Source of the DNA: Mycobacterium syngnathidarum
GTDB taxonomy: Bacteria; Actinomycetota; Actinomycetes; Mycobacteriales; Mycobacteriaceae
Length of the DNA: 64,000 bases
Assembly (NCBI RefSeq): GCF_001942625.1
Contig: NZ_MLCL01000079.1
Location: 124,001 to 188,000 of the forward strand
Reading direction: 5' to 3'
Made by a program: the position numbers and the translations under genes. Under the pieces are notes generated by a model. That model ran no database searches and had not been told where the DNA came from. It was given only the letters and a program-made list of their open reading frames with translations. Below, one piece after another: positions 1-8,272 of the stretch; position 1 is the stretch's first letter; each line of letters starts with the position of its first letter.

Positions 1-742
1 CGTACACGTTCTTGATGTAGGTGGGCAGGTAGTTGCTGAACGCCACGAAGCCGCCGAAGACCACCGCGTAGAGGAACGACATCTCCCACGTCACGGGCAG
101 CTTCAGCGCCGATTTGAGCTTGGGCATCACCGGATCGGTATTCGGCTCGAACGCCGGCGAATTGCGCATCACCACCAAACACAGCACCGCAGTCAGCGCC
201 AGGGCGACCGCGATGATCAGATGCGTGGGGAATAACCCGAACCACCGCACGAATCTCGGCGTGAAGAATGCGGACAACGCAGTACCGACCATGCCCATAC
301 CGAACACACCGGTGGCATAACCTCGCCGAGAGGGCTCGTACCAATTATTGGCGAACGGAATTCCGACTGCGAAGATTGTGCCCGCGATCCCCAGGAAGAA
401 TCCGCACACCAACAACATCGGGTACGACCTGGCCTCGCCGGCCGCCCCGACGGCCAACACCGGCACGATCGAAGCCAGCGTCACCGCGAGGAACATCGTG
501 CGGCCGCCGTACCTGTCGGTCAGCGCGCCCACGGCAATTCGGCCGAGCGAGCCGACCAATATCGGAGTGGCGACAAGCATCGAGGCCTGGGTGCTGCTCA
601 ACCTCATGTCGCCGGCGTAAGTGGTGGACAGCGGGCCGATCATGTTCCAGGCCCAGAAATTGATGGCCGAGACCCAGGTGGCCAGCAAGAGGTTCATGCT
701 CTGCCCTTGGCCCTGGTACGGCGCACTTGCCGTGGTCACCAC
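1..742 (-). CDS. narK2: NarK2-like nitrate/nitrite transporter, C-terminus cut by window edge
   Basis: N-terminal about 247 residues of a major-facilitator nitrate/nitrite porter; the 3' part lies off the left edge. Conserved pieces include ATWVSAINFWAWNMIGPLS near the N-terminus, the loop GALTDRYGGR, and FFLGIAGTIFAVGIPFANNW, which carries the family's glycine-rich signature. These closely resemble M. tuberculosis NarK2 (recalled). The start is uncertain. GTG at 742 or 739 keeps a GQ-containing leader seen in NarK2; ATG at 697 is the next choice. The role would be nitrate uptake or nitrite export across the cytoplasmic membrane. In M. tuberculosis mutT2 adjoins narGHJI, so nitrate reductase genes may lie just outside the window. 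No convincing FNR, DosR or GlnR box was seen upstream. Confidence 0.85.
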   Translation of the reverse strand, partial: MVTTASAPYQGQGQSMNLLLATWVSAINFWAWNMIGPLSTTYAGDMRLSSTQASMLVATPILVGSLGRIAVGALTDRYGGRTMFLAVTLASIVPVLAVGAAGEARSYPMLLVCGFFLGIAGTIFAVGIPFANNWYEPSRRGYATGVFGMGMVGTALSAFFTPRFVRWFGLFPTHLIIAVALALTAVLCLVVMRNSPAFEPNTDPVMPKLKSALKLPVTWEMSFLYAVVFGGFVAFSNYLPTYIKNVY

Positions 743-905
743 AACAGCAAAACATCATGTTCGGCGCGGTCGCGTCATTTTCCCGGAAACGTTGCAGGCG
801 GTTTCACGGAAATGTAATCCGCAACATCCATATGTCGAAATAAATCCTGTTGTGCCGTCGCCCTACTGGGTGAGCTGAGGCGAAAGTGCCCGAAATCGCG
901 TCGCT

Positions 906-1316
906 TCAGGTATTTTCGCGCCTGCTCTGCGGAGAAAGCGCTTCGGTCAGTTCCGGAAGCCAGGCCCGGTCGGCGGGTACCCACGGCAGCTGGTCGAGTT
1001 CGTCGACCGTCACCCAGCGCAACGCGCGGTGGTCATGCGGCCGCGGACTGCCCGAGGTGAGCGTCACCCGGTAGGCACGCAACGTCATCCCCGGCTTCAG
1101 CGCGACGTCCACACCCAGACGGGAACCGACGGTCACCTCGACGCCGAGTTCCTCCCGCAGTTCACGGGTCAGCGCGTCCGCGTCACTTTCCCCGACTGCC
1201 ACCTTGCCGCCCGGCAATTCCCACAGCCCCGCCAATTCCGGGGGCCGCTGCCGTTGGGCGACCAACAGCCGAGCCGACGAGAACAGGGCACCGGCCACGA
1301 CGATCTGCGCATCCAT
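906..1316 (-). CDS. mutT2: MutT2 Nudix pyrophosphohydrolase
   Basis: A 136-residue Nudix hydrolase. The full Nudix box G-x5-E-x7-RE-x-x-EE-x-G is present: a GK glycine, then E, then RELREELG at about residues 37-59. MutT2-type enzymes hydrolyse damaged or non-canonical nucleotides (8-oxo-dGTP, dCTP/5-methyl-dCTP) to monophosphates in the cytoplasm, protecting the nucleotide pool. The ATG start at 1316 lies only 25 bp from the divergent pterin dehydratase start, with a perfect 20-bp palindrome between them. Size and sequence fit the Rv1160 orthologue. The last ten or so residues (SPQSRRENT) are not conserved. Confidence 0.9.
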   Translation of the reverse strand: MDAQIVVAGALFSSARLLVAQRQRPPELAGLWELPGGKVAVGESDADALTRELREELGVEVTVGSRLGVDVALKPGMTLRAYRVTLTSGSPRPHDHRALRWVTVDELDQLPWVPADRAWLPELTEALSPQSRRENT

Positions 1317-1320
1317 CGCG

Positions 1321-1340
1321 CCCGACGGTATACCGTCGGG
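1321..1340. promoter_or_regulatory. Perfect 20-bp palindrome between mutT2 and phhB
   Basis: CCCGACGGTATACCGTCGGG is fully self-complementary. It fills almost all of the 25-bp gap between two divergent start codons, ending 1 bp before the phhB ATG. It could be an operator for a dimeric regulator covering both translation starts, or an overlapping -10 region (TATACC core). No regulator of known specificity can be assigned. Confidence 0.6.
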
Positions 1341-1341
1341 T

Positions 1342-1635
1342 ATGACCGTGTTATCGAACGATCAGGTCGACGCCGCACTGCCCGATCTGCCGGGCTGGGA
1401 ACGCGCGGCGGGCGCCCTGCGCAGATCCACCAAATTCCCGACATTCCTCGACGGTATCGACGCGGTGCGCCGCGTAGCGGAGTTCGCCGAGGAGAAAGAT
1501 CATCACCCAGACATCGATATCCGTTGGCGCACAGTCACTTTTGCTCTCGTGACGCACTCAGCGGGCGGGATCACCGACAAGGACATCCAGATGGCCAGGG
1601 AGATCAACCGGATTCTGTCCGACCAGCCCGGCTAG
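1342..1635 (+). CDS. 4a-hydroxytetrahydrobiopterin dehydratase (pterin-4a-carbinolamine dehydratase)
   Basis: A 97-residue protein of the PCD/DCoH family. The signature [19 protein letters not shown] contains the catalytic His-His-Pro motif at about residues 53-55, followed by the later TDKDI. The family dehydrates 4a-hydroxytetrahydropterins, recycling cofactor or acting in other pterin or molybdopterin-related reactions. It corresponds in position to Rv1159A. The ATG at 1342 gives a normal family length; upstream codons would run into the palindrome and mutT2. Its 3' end overlaps the convergent pimE by 32 bp. Confidence 0.88.
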   Translation: MTVLSNDQVDAALPDLPGWERAAGALRRSTKFPTFLDGIDAVRRVAEFAEEKDHHPDIDIRWRTVTFALVTHSAGGITDKDIQMAREINRILSDQPG

Positions 1636-2815
1636 TCGCGATCCAGGCCAGCGTCGCCAGTGTCGCAACGATGTAGACCAGCCCGGCCCAGGCCAGATAC
1701 CAGGGCCGGCCGATCACCCAGATCGTCGGCTGGGCGAAACTGAGCAGCCACGGCACACCGACCAGCGTCAGCGCCAGCCAGCCCCACCCCAAGACACGTG
1801 CGCCCAGCCGGTCGGCCAGCGGCCCGTGCAACAACCAGATCATCAGCGGGATCAGCCAGACCCAGTGGTGGGTCCACGAAATCGGTGAGAGCAGCAAACC
1901 GAACAGACTCACGATCACGATGGCGCCGAGCCGGTCAGCACTGCCGCCGATCGCCCGCCACGCCAACACCGCGAGGACCGCGGTGACGGCGATGCCCAGC
2001 AACACGGCCGGGCCGTATCCGGCGTCGTGGCCGAGGATGCGCGAGATCCCGCCGCGCCATGATTGGTTGAACGACGTCCCGATCGGTCCGATCCGATCTG
2101 CATCACCCAGCAATTCGGTGAAGTACCGACGCGCCTCGTCACCGATCACGAGGACCGACAGGGCGACTGTCCCGAAGAACACCACCGCAGAGAACACCGC
2201 GGCGCCCCAGCGGCGAGCGCCGACGAAATACAGCCCCGACACCGCGGGCGTGAGCTTCACTCCGGCGGCCAGCCCGACCAACAACCCCGACAGCCACCAA
2301 CGATTGCTGTACACGGCGTAGAGCACCGCCAACACCAGGACCACATTGACCTGGCCGTAGTCGAACGTGCTGCGCAGCGGTTCGGTCCAGATGCCGACGG
2401 CGGTCCACAACATCGCAAGACGCCGGGAGGCCGGGCCGCCGAGCAACAGTTGACTGACCCGCACCACGCCGTACAGCGCGGCGATGATGCCGATCTGCCA
2501 GCAGAACGCCACCAATCCGAACGGCAACAGATGCAGTGGGTAAAACACCACCGCGGCAAACGGCGGATAGGTGAAAGGCAGTGGGAAATCCGGTGTCTGG
2601 TCCGCGTAGACGTAGTCGTAGAGCGCGCCTGCGTGACCATCGAGCGTGGCGGCGCCACCCACATAGACGTGCAGATCGACGAAGTTGGCGCCGTTGGGGA
2701 CCAGGTAGGTCCAGGCCAGACGCGCCGCAATGCTGAGGACCAGCAACACAGGCGCCAGGCGATAGAGCCACGCGGTTGCTGAGAGTTGGGTAGCCGGTTC
2801 GGTGTTAACGGACAC
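1604..2815 (-). CDS. pimE: PimE-like polyprenol-phosphomannose-dependent alpha-1,2-mannosyltransferase
   Basis: A 403-residue polytopic membrane glycosyltransferase of the GT87/GT-C type with about ten hydrophobic segments. The first periplasmic loop carries an acidic residue in [15 protein letters not shown] (about residues 43-57), where GT-C enzymes place their catalytic acid. PimE adds alpha-1,2-mannose from polyprenyl-phosphate-mannose to Ac1PIM4, committing the pathway to polar PIMs. Position next to mutT2 matches Rv1159. It starts at GTG 2815 with no strong ribosome site. The 3' end overlaps the convergent phhB. Confidence 0.87.
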   Translation of the reverse strand: MSVNTEPATQLSATAWLYRLAPVLLVLSIAARLAWTYLVPNGANFVDLHVYVGGAATLDGHAGALYDYVYADQTPDFPLPFTYPPFAAVVFYPLHLLPFGLVAFCWQIGIIAALYGVVRVSQLLLGGPASRRLAMLWTAVGIWTEPLRSTFDYGQVNVVLVLAVLYAVYSNRWWLSGLLVGLAAGVKLTPAVSGLYFVGARRWGAAVFSAVVFFGTVALSVLVIGDEARRYFTELLGDADRIGPIGTSFNQSWRGGISRILGHDAGYGPAVLLGIAVTAVLAVLAWRAIGGSADRLGAIVIVSLFGLLLSPISWTHHWVWLIPLMIWLLHGPLADRLGARVLGWGWLALTLVGVPWLLSFAQPTIWVIGRPWYLAWAGLVYIVATLATLAWIATSRAGRTESG

Positions 2816-2854
2816 GACTTTAGCGACCCGTGCCGTTTGTTGTGTCGGGGGTTT

Positions 2855-3027
2855 GTCACGTCAGCGTGGCCGTCAGGCCCGGCAGCCTTGCCACGCCAGA
2901 GTGGCTGTCGACACCGAGCGTCACGCTGGAGCACCAACCCGACACCCACCTCGCCCGCCGCCGCCAACACCCCGCGCTCCTGCCACGCCAGCGTGGCTCT
3001 CGACGGCGAGAGTCACGCGAGCGTGAC
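2855..3027. repeat. Cluster of four 16-bp palindromic motifs plus one half-site
   Basis: The 385-bp gap 2816-3200 has no convincing gene. It holds four related dyads: GTCACGTCAGCGTGGC (2855-2870), GCCACGCCAGAGTGGC (2890-2905), GCCACGCCAGCGTGGC (2982-2997) and GTCACGCGAGCGTGAC (3012-3027). A related AGCGTCACGCT lies at 2917-2927. The last two have 7-bp arms around a 2-nt centre. A separate CGGTTA-AA-TAACCG dyad sits at 3110-3123, nearer the next gene. They may be operators, binding sites for a nucleoid protein, or a dispersed intergenic repeat. Confidence 0.65.
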
Positions 3028-3200
3028 GCACGACGGCACTATGGCCCCGGACGGCCCGGCGCATCACGCTCAAGGCACTGCCCGATAACGAAATCCACCG
3101 CTGCAGTAACGGTTAAATAACCGCCACACGTGTCACTTGAGTACCACCAGTAACTGGATAGTTTCGTGCTCAGTCGTTCAAGCAACCGATTGGGAGAACC

Positions 3201-3851
3201 ATGATCTTCACCTGGAAAGCACTTTCCACCAGCATGATCGCGGCTGCCGGCGCAGTCCCGGTCGCGTTGGCCCTCAGCGCCTCAGCGAACGCCGAGCCGG
3301 TGCCCCCGGCCCCGGCACCGGCCCCGAGCCTGCCGATCGTCAACCAACTCGCCGGCGTGCCGGCCGCCGCTCCGCAGCTGCTGCAGGGTGTGAGCTCGGC
3401 GTTGTCCGGCGCTCCCGCCGCCGCACCGGCACCTGCCCCGGGCGCCACCGCATCGGTGACACTGCCGCAGGCACCTGCGGCCGTCACTCCGGCAGCCGCC
3501 AACGCACCGCTGGGATCGCTGGTGTCCGGCTTGCCCGCCGCACCGGCTGCCGCCCCGGCCACGACCGCTCCGGCTCCGGCCAGCGGCCCGGCATCTCTGA
3601 TCCCCTCGGCCGAGGTGACGATCCCGCAGGTGCCCGGGATGCCGATCCCGCTGCCCCAGAAGGTCAACATCCCCGGTGATCTGGCCTCGCTGGCTCCGGT
3701 CGCGGCTCAATCGGCTCTGCCCGCCACGGCCCTGGCACCGGCAGCTGCAGCCGCTCCGGCCGCCGTGGCCGCTCCGGCAGCTGCGGCTCCCGGCGTCTCG
3801 AACACCGGGGTTGCGGCGCTGGCCCCGCTGCTGACCGCCGGCCTGCCCTGA
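3201..3851 (+). CDS. Exported alanine/proline-rich protein (Rv1158c-like)
   Basis: A 216-residue protein with a Sec signal peptide: Lys at residue 5, a hydrophobic stretch MIAAAGAVPVALALS, and an AxA-type cleavage site near SANAEP (about residue 31). The mature part is almost entirely Ala, Pro, Val and Gly with low complexity (PAPAPAPS, AAAPAAVAAP). No enzymatic motif is visible. The family is restricted to mycobacteria and relatives and its function is unknown; a cell-wall or surface location is inferred. GGGAG sits 6-7 bp before the ATG. A second exported Ala/Pro-rich gene follows 41 bp downstream, probably in the same transcript. Confidence 0.8.
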   Translation: MIFTWKALSTSMIAAAGAVPVALALSASANAEPVPPAPAPAPSLPIVNQLAGVPAAAPQLLQGVSSALSGAPAAAPAPAPGATASVTLPQAPAAVTPAAANAPLGSLVSGLPAAPAAAPATTAPAPASGPASLIPSAEVTIPQVPGMPIPLPQKVNIPGDLASLAPVAAQSALPATALAPAAAAAPAAVAAPAAAAPGVSNTGVAALAPLLTAGLP

Positions 3852-3892
3852 TCCCCGAACTGGTCTGACCGCCCGAAACGATTGGGAAAGCC

Positions 3893-4987
3893 ATGTCACC
3901 GCGTAAGTCCCTGAAGACGATGTTCGGCACCGCCGCTGCAATCGGGTCCACCACCCTGTTGTTCTTCGGAAGCGCCGTCGCCAATGCCGACCCGGCACCG
4001 CTGCCGATCGACAACCTGCAGGCACCCGGCCTGCCGGCGATGGAGAACCTGAGCCCGATCATCCAGCAGGCTGCGGCCGACCCGGGCGGCGCAGTGCAGC
4101 TGTTGATGGCAGCTGCGCAGGCGTTCGCTGCCAACAAGTCGGAGACGGCTGAATCCCGCAACGTCGCGACGGCGGTCAACCAGTTCGCAGCCCAGCCCGT
4201 CGCCGCACCCGAGCACGTTCCCGCTCTCGGTGCCGGCAACGACGCTCACCTGCCGATGGGTGTCGACCCGGCCCACGCGGCCGGGCCGGCACCGGAAGCA
4301 CTTCCGGCTCCAGCTCCGGCGCCAGCCGCAGCTGCCGCCCCGGCACCCGCGCCCGAAGCCGCACCTGCACCCGCACCGGCACCCGAAGCCGCACCCGCGC
4401 CCGCACCGGCACCCGAAGCCGCACCTGCGCCCGGGGCTGTTCCGGCGGCGGCGACCATCCCGGCCCCGGCACCCGCGCTTGAAGCCGCACCCGCACCCGC
4501 ACCTGAAGCTGCTCCTGCTCCTGCTCCTGCAGCTGCACCGGCTGGGGCACCCGCCCCCGCGCCCGACTTCGGGCCCGATGCCCCGACGACGCAAGACTTC
4601 ATGTACCCGTCGATCAGCAACGGCTGCCTCAAGGACGGCGGAAACGTTCTGGCGACGGCGATTTCGGTGGCCGGCCCGGCCACGATCCCGCTGCCCGGCC
4701 CGAAAGCCGGTCAGACCGCCTATGTGTTCACCGCGATCGGCACGCCGGGGCCGGCCGCCGAACAGAAGCTGCCGCTGAACGTCACCTGGGTCAACCTGAC
4801 CACCGGAAAGTCCGGCAGCGCGACCCTTCAGCCGCGGTCGGACATCAACCCTGAAGGACCGACCACGCTGACCGCGATCGCCGACACGGGCTCCGGCAGC
4901 ATCATGTCGACGATCTTCGGGCAGGTCACGACCACCGAGAAGCAGTGCCAGTTCATGCCCACCATCGGATCCACGGTGGTGCCCTGA
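3893..4987 (+). CDS. Exported alanine/proline-rich protein with C-terminal globular domain (Rv1157c-like)
   Basis: A 364-residue protein. A signal peptide ends near SAVANADPAP (about residue 33). Next come a helical region (to about 120), an Ala-Pro-Glu tract (about 125-225, with repeats of APAPAPEAAP), and a C-terminal domain of about 140 residues with two cysteines (NGCLKDGGN and EKQCQFMP) that could form a disulfide outside the cell. The layout matches Rv1157c, of unknown function. The Pro/Ala tract may span the cell wall. The gene ends 23 bp before a strong terminator hairpin. Confidence 0.8.
   Translation: MSPRKSLKTMFGTAAAIGSTTLLFFGSAVANADPAPLPIDNLQAPGLPAMENLSPIIQQAAADPGGAVQLLMAAAQAFAANKSETAESRNVATAVNQFAAQPVAAPEHVPALGAGNDAHLPMGVDPAHAAGPAPEALPAPAPAPAAAAAPAPAPEAAPAPAPAPEAAPAPAPAPEAAPAPGAVPAAATIPAPAPALEAAPAPAPEAAPAPAPAAAPAGAPAPAPDFGPDAPTTQDFMYPSISNGCLKDGGNVLATAISVAGPATIPLPGPKAGQTAYVFTAIGTPGPAAEQKLPLNVTWVNLTTGKSGSATLQPRSDINPEGPTTLTAIADTGSGSIMSTIFGQVTTTEKQCQFMPTIGSTVVP
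4349..4433 (+). repeat. In-frame 30-bp tandem repeat encoding APAPAPEAAP
   Basis: Two full 30-bp copies (4349-4378 and 4379-4408) and a partial third (to about 4433) of GCACCCGAAGCCGCACC followed by alternating GCN-CCN codons. Copies differ at only a few bases. The unit is 10 codons, so copy-number change would keep the frame. Confidence 0.75.
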
Positions 4988-5010
4988 CCAAACCGATAAA
5001 TGGGGATACG

Positions 5011-5052
5011 AAATTCCCGGTCGCTTGCCTCATGGCCGGCGACCGGGAATTT
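5011..5052 (+). terminator. Rho-independent terminator after the Rv1157c-like gene
   Basis: A perfect 14-bp stem (AAATTCCCGGTCGC / GCGACCGGGAATTT) with a 14-nt loop, ending in a short T-run. It starts 23 bp after the stop codon and lies before a convergent small gene, so it may act in both directions. Confidence 0.85.
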
Positions 5053-5080
5053 TGTCAGGGGCTGAAATTCGTTGGCGGCC

Positions 5081-5230
5081 TCAGTAGGCCATGAACAGGA
5101 TCATCTCGCGGTCGTACTCACGCCCGGGGTGCTGCTGAGCCAGATGTGCCTGAGCCTTCTCGACCAGGTCGTCTTCATCGGTGCCGCTGATCGCTTCCCC
5201 ACACGGGCAGTTCAGATGTGTCTTCGCCAT
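5081..5230 (-). CDS. Small DUF1059-type protein
   Basis: A 49-residue protein read from ATG 5230 to TGA 5081. It begins MAKTHLNCPCGEAI, then has an acidic helix (TDEDDLVEKAQAHLAQQH) and ends EMILFMAY. The CPCG pair plus AxxHLxxxH resembles DUF1059, a family of very small, possibly metal-binding proteins of unknown function. Codon use is normal for this genome. It lies between the terminator of the upstream gene and the 3' end of the HhH-GPD gene. Confidence 0.75.
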   Translation of the reverse strand: MAKTHLNCPCGEAISGTDEDDLVEKAQAHLAQQHPGREYDREMILFMAY

Positions 5231-5275
5231 ATGTTCACCATCGCATAGGTAGCCCAGCTTGCAACCCCGAGTAGG

Positions 5276-5863
5276 TCAAGACTTGGCGGTCTTGGCTTCT
5301 TTGGCGGCGGCCTTCATCTGCTTCTTGTACGTGCGGACCTTCTGCAACGACCCGGGATCCACCACGTCGGCCACCGACATGTAGCTGCCCGCGGCTCCGT
5401 AATCACCCGCGGCCTCGCGCCAGCCCTCCGGCGTCACTCCGTACTGCTTGCCCAACAGTGCCAAGAAGATCCGGGCTTTCTGGTCACCGAACCCGGGCAG
5501 GCGCTTGAGCCGGCGCAGCACTTCTTTGCCGTCGGGGTCGCCACCGGTCCACAGTGCTGTCACGTCGCCGTCGTATTCGTCGACGATGGCCCGGGCCAGA
5601 TCCTGCACCCGCTTGCCCATCGACCCCGGAAACCGGTGGATGGCAGGGGTTTGCGACACCAGTGCGATGAACTCGTCGGGGTTGTGATCGGCGATCTCTC
5701 GGGCGTCGACGGCACCGAGGCGGTCGGCGATCTTCTTGGGCCCGGCGAACGCCGTCTCCATCGGAATCTGCTGATCCAACAACATCCCGACCAAGAGCGC
5801 GAACGGGTTGGACTCCAGCAGGGCGTCGGCCTCGGGGTCTTGGACTAGCTGCAGTTTTCCCAC
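5276..5863 (-). CDS. HhH-GPD-type base-excision repair-like protein (Rv1156-like)
   Basis: A 195-residue protein with a helix-hairpin-helix-like segment LKRLPGFGDQKARIFLALL at about residues 117-135, typical of the HhH-GPD DNA glycosylase fold. The N-terminal LLVGMLLDQQIPMETAF also matches the glycosylase core. The catalytic Asp/Lys pair of classical glycosylases cannot be placed with confidence, so activity is unproven. The C-terminus is Lys/Ala-rich. It matches Rv1156 in position and length. The ATG at 5863 is the only good start. Confidence 0.75.
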   Translation of the reverse strand: MGKLQLVQDPEADALLESNPFALLVGMLLDQQIPMETAFAGPKKIADRLGAVDAREIADHNPDEFIALVSQTPAIHRFPGSMGKRVQDLARAIVDEYDGDVTALWTGGDPDGKEVLRRLKRLPGFGDQKARIFLALLGKQYGVTPEGWREAAGDYGAAGSYMSVADVVDPGSLQKVRTYKKQMKAAAKEAKTAKS

Positions 5864-5954
5864 GTCGCCAGTCTAGAACCCGACACGTTTTTGACGTCTG
5901 TGTCGGTGCAATGTGCGAATGTGTACGCGATACCCGGTGAGGTGCCCATAGGAG

Positions 5955-6257
5955 ATGGACATGAGACGCGTCGTTGCACCCCTTTTTGCAGCGGTGGTTA
6001 CCGCGCTTGCCTTGGCCGCCACTGCCAACGCGATCCCAGACCAGGGCACGCCGGAGTTCGACAACTACATGCAGGGCCTGGATCGCAATGGATTCCACTT
6101 GAATCCGGACACCGCGTGGCGCGTCGCCCACCAGGCGTGTATGGGCGGCATACCGGGATACATCAGCTTGGAACTGGCTGCCCAAGGCGTTATCGGTCCC
6201 GGTGCGGAGCAGCGGGTGTACGACGTGGCCAGAAAGTACGCCTGCCCCGTTCAATAG
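5955..6257 (+). CDS. Exported DUF732-family protein
   Basis: A 100-residue mycobacterial exported protein: signal peptide VVAPLFAAVVTALALAATANA (cleavage near residue 26), then the small helical DUF732 domain with Asp/Gly-rich entry (QGTPEFDNYMQGLDRNGFHL) and two cysteines (HQACMG and KYACPVQ) spaced for one disulfide. Function is unknown. ATG 5955 is preceded by GGAG at 5951 and alternative ATG 5961; spacing favours 5961 slightly, which would shorten the protein by two residues. Confidence 0.82.
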   Translation: MDMRRVVAPLFAAVVTALALAATANAIPDQGTPEFDNYMQGLDRNGFHLNPDTAWRVAHQACMGGIPGYISLELAAQGVIGPGAEQRVYDVARKYACPVQ

Positions 6258-6278
6258 GCGGTTTAGAGTTGGCGCACG

Positions 6279-7478
6279 ATGTCCGGCGAGTTTGCAGTCG
6301 CGCTGGCCGTGGCGCTGGTCCTGGCGGCGGTCGCTGCCGTCGTCGTGGTGCGCACCCGAAAGGTGGTGGCCACTCCCACCGAACGTGCGGTGCATGCCGC
6401 GCTGCACACCGCGGCTCAGGCGGCCCGCGCGCTGCGCCAGGGCCTGAACACCGAATCCGCCCAGACCGCCGCGCCCTACCTGCGTGAATTGACCGGCACC
6501 GCAGGGCTGGCCCTGTACGACGAGGACGCGGAGCTGCTGGCGCGCGACGACGATGACGACGCGATCTGGCGGCCGGACACTGTCGAAGTCTGCGCGGACA
6601 CCGCCCGGGAATCGATCACCGCCGGACGCCGGGTCCTGCGCACCGCACGCGCGACGGCGGTGGTGGCCCAGCCGTTGCTGACCGAGGGTGGTGAGGTGCT
6701 CGGCGCCCTGGTCGTCCTGGCACCGGCCAGCCCGGGCCCCGGCATGCTCGGCGCCGTCGGCGAGGTGGCCCGTTACGCGGCCAGCCAGATCGAACTGGCC
6801 GAACTCGACGCGTCGCGCGCCCGGCTGGACCGGGCCGAGGTGCTGGCGCTGCGAGCCCAGATCAGCCCGCACTTCATCTACAACGCGCTCAACACAATTG
6901 CGTCGTTCGTGCGCACCGACCCCGACCGGGCCCGTGAACTGATCCTCGAATTCGCCGACTTCACCAGGTACTCGTTCCGCGCGGCCGGGCAGTACACCAC
7001 GCTGGCCGACGAGCTGCGCAACATCGACCGTTACCTCACCCTCGAGCGGGCCCGGTTCGGCCCCAACCTGCGGGTGCAGCTGCAGGTGGCCCCCGAGGTG
7101 CTCAATGTCGTGGTGCCGTTCCTGGCGCTACAACCGTTGGTGGAGAACGCGGTGCGACACGGCCTGGCCGGCGACGGCGGCGGATCGGTGGAGATCGTCG
7201 CACGCGACGCGGGCACCGAATGCGTGATCACCGTGGAGGACGACGGGGCAGGCATCGATCCGGACAAACTGCGCGCCGGGCCCGGTGACGCATTGGCCGA
7301 CCGCGCCGGCGAATCCGCCCATGTCGGGCTGACCAATGTCGATCATCGGCTGCGCGCGGCGTTCGGCAACGACTACGGTCTTGTGGTCGAGACAGCGGTC
7401 GGCGCGGGCACGAAAGTGGTGATGCGCGTGCCGAAGTTCCGCTCAGGGATCCGAGCCGGCGGAGGTGGTTTCAGGTGA
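6279..7478 (+). CDS. LytS/YehU-type sensor histidine kinase
   Basis: A 399-residue kinase. One N-terminal membrane helix (VALAVALVLAAVAAVVVV) is followed by a GAF-like region (about 50-180), a His-kinase segment with the phosphoacceptor in ALRAQISPHFIYNALNTI (about residue 198), and a GHKL ATPase domain with N-box VENAVRHG, EDDGAGID and GLTNVDHRL. This is the LytS/BtsS/YpdA class, which usually lacks a separate dimerisation domain. Its stop overlaps the GTG of the LytTR regulator by 4 bp, so the two are translationally coupled. The downstream symporters make a small carboxylate the likely signal (inference from E. coli BtsSR and YpdAB). Confidence 0.9.
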   Translation: MSGEFAVALAVALVLAAVAAVVVVRTRKVVATPTERAVHAALHTAAQAARALRQGLNTESAQTAAPYLRELTGTAGLALYDEDAELLARDDDDDAIWRPDTVEVCADTARESITAGRRVLRTARATAVVAQPLLTEGGEVLGALVVLAPASPGPGMLGAVGEVARYAASQIELAELDASRARLDRAEVLALRAQISPHFIYNALNTIASFVRTDPDRARELILEFADFTRYSFRAAGQYTTLADELRNIDRYLTLERARFGPNLRVQLQVAPEVLNVVVPFLALQPLVENAVRHGLAGDGGGSVEIVARDAGTECVITVEDDGAGIDPDKLRAGPGDALADRAGESAHVGLTNVDHRLRAAFGNDYGLVVETAVGAGTKVVMRVPKFRSGIRAGGGGFR

Positions 7479-8272
7479 GCGCCAACCTGACCGTACTCGC
7501 CGTCGACGACGAGGCACCCGCACTCGACGAACTCGCCTACCTGCTGGGGCGCCACCCCGACATCGGCGAGGTGCACACCGCCTCCGACGCGACCTCGGCG
7601 CTACGCGAACTCAACCAGCACCCGATCGACGCGGTGTTCCTCGACATCAACATGCCGGGGTTGTCGGGCATCGAATTGGCCGGTGTGTTGGCCAATTACG
7701 CAAACCCGCCCGCGGTGGTGTTCGTGACCGCTCACGAAGACAAAGCGGTGGCCGCCTTCGACGTCGGTGCCGTCGACTATCTGCTCAAACCGATCCGGCA
7801 GAACCGCCTCGACGAGGCCGTGCGCCGGGCCGCCTCAGCGGCGACCCGGGCCACCACGGACTCCGCCGGGCCAACCCAGTCCGAAGACCAGGACTGGGAC
7901 GTGGTCCCCGCCGAACTGGGCGGCATCACCCACCTGGTGCCTCGCGACAGCATCGGTTGGGTGGAAGCCGAGGGCGACTATGCCCGGCTGCACTCGGCGA
8001 CCGGGGCACACTTGGTACGAATCCCGTTGAGTACCTTGGAGACCCGATGGCGCGACCATGGTTTCCAGCGCATCCACCGGTCCTACCTGGTGTCCCTGCG
8101 GCAGGTCACCGGCCTGCGCACGGCCGATGGCGCGGTGCTGGTGCGGCTACGCGCCAACGGGACCTCCCCCGCCGTGGAACTTCCGGTGAGCCGACGCCAG
8201 GCGCGTGAACTGCGCGATCGATTGGTCCGAGAGCCGATGCGCTCCCTCAAGCCGGCGGGCAACGATGAGTGA
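7475..8272 (+). CDS. LytTR-family response regulator
   Basis: A 265-residue protein from GTG 7475. The receiver domain (about 1-120) shows the acidic pair DDE at 11-13, the phospho-Asp in AVFLDINMPG (about 55), Thr-Ala in FVTAHED and Lys in YLLKPI. After a Ser/Thr-rich linker the LytTR DNA-binding domain follows (about 155-255: IGWVEAEGDYARLHSATG, FQRIHRSYLVSLRQV). It is the cognate regulator of the preceding kinase and probably activates the symporter genes behind it. It overlaps the next gene by 8 bp. Confidence 0.92.
   Translation: MSANLTVLAVDDEAPALDELAYLLGRHPDIGEVHTASDATSALRELNQHPIDAVFLDINMPGLSGIELAGVLANYANPPAVVFVTAHEDKAVAAFDVGAVDYLLKPIRQNRLDEAVRRAASAATRATTDSAGPTQSEDQDWDVVPAELGGITHLVPRDSIGWVEAEGDYARLHSATGAHLVRIPLSTLETRWRDHGFQRIHRSYLVSLRQVTGLRTADGAVLVRLRANGTSPAVELPVSRRQARELRDRLVREPMRSLKPAGNDE

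Noticed and set aside
780..830. GlnR-like GTNAC/GAAAC pattern upstream of narK2
   Set aside because: On the minus strand ATTAC and GAAAC elements occur but their spacing does not fit the known a-/b-site arrangement.
875..909. Imperfect dyad CTGAGGCGA / TCGCTTCAG after mutT2
   Set aside because: Central mismatch, long AT-poor loop and no T-run; too weak to call a terminator.
3101..3125. Possible MtrA box (GTAAC-N6-ATAAC)
   Set aside because: Second half-site deviates and the same bases are better described as a simple CGGTTA/TAACCG dyad.
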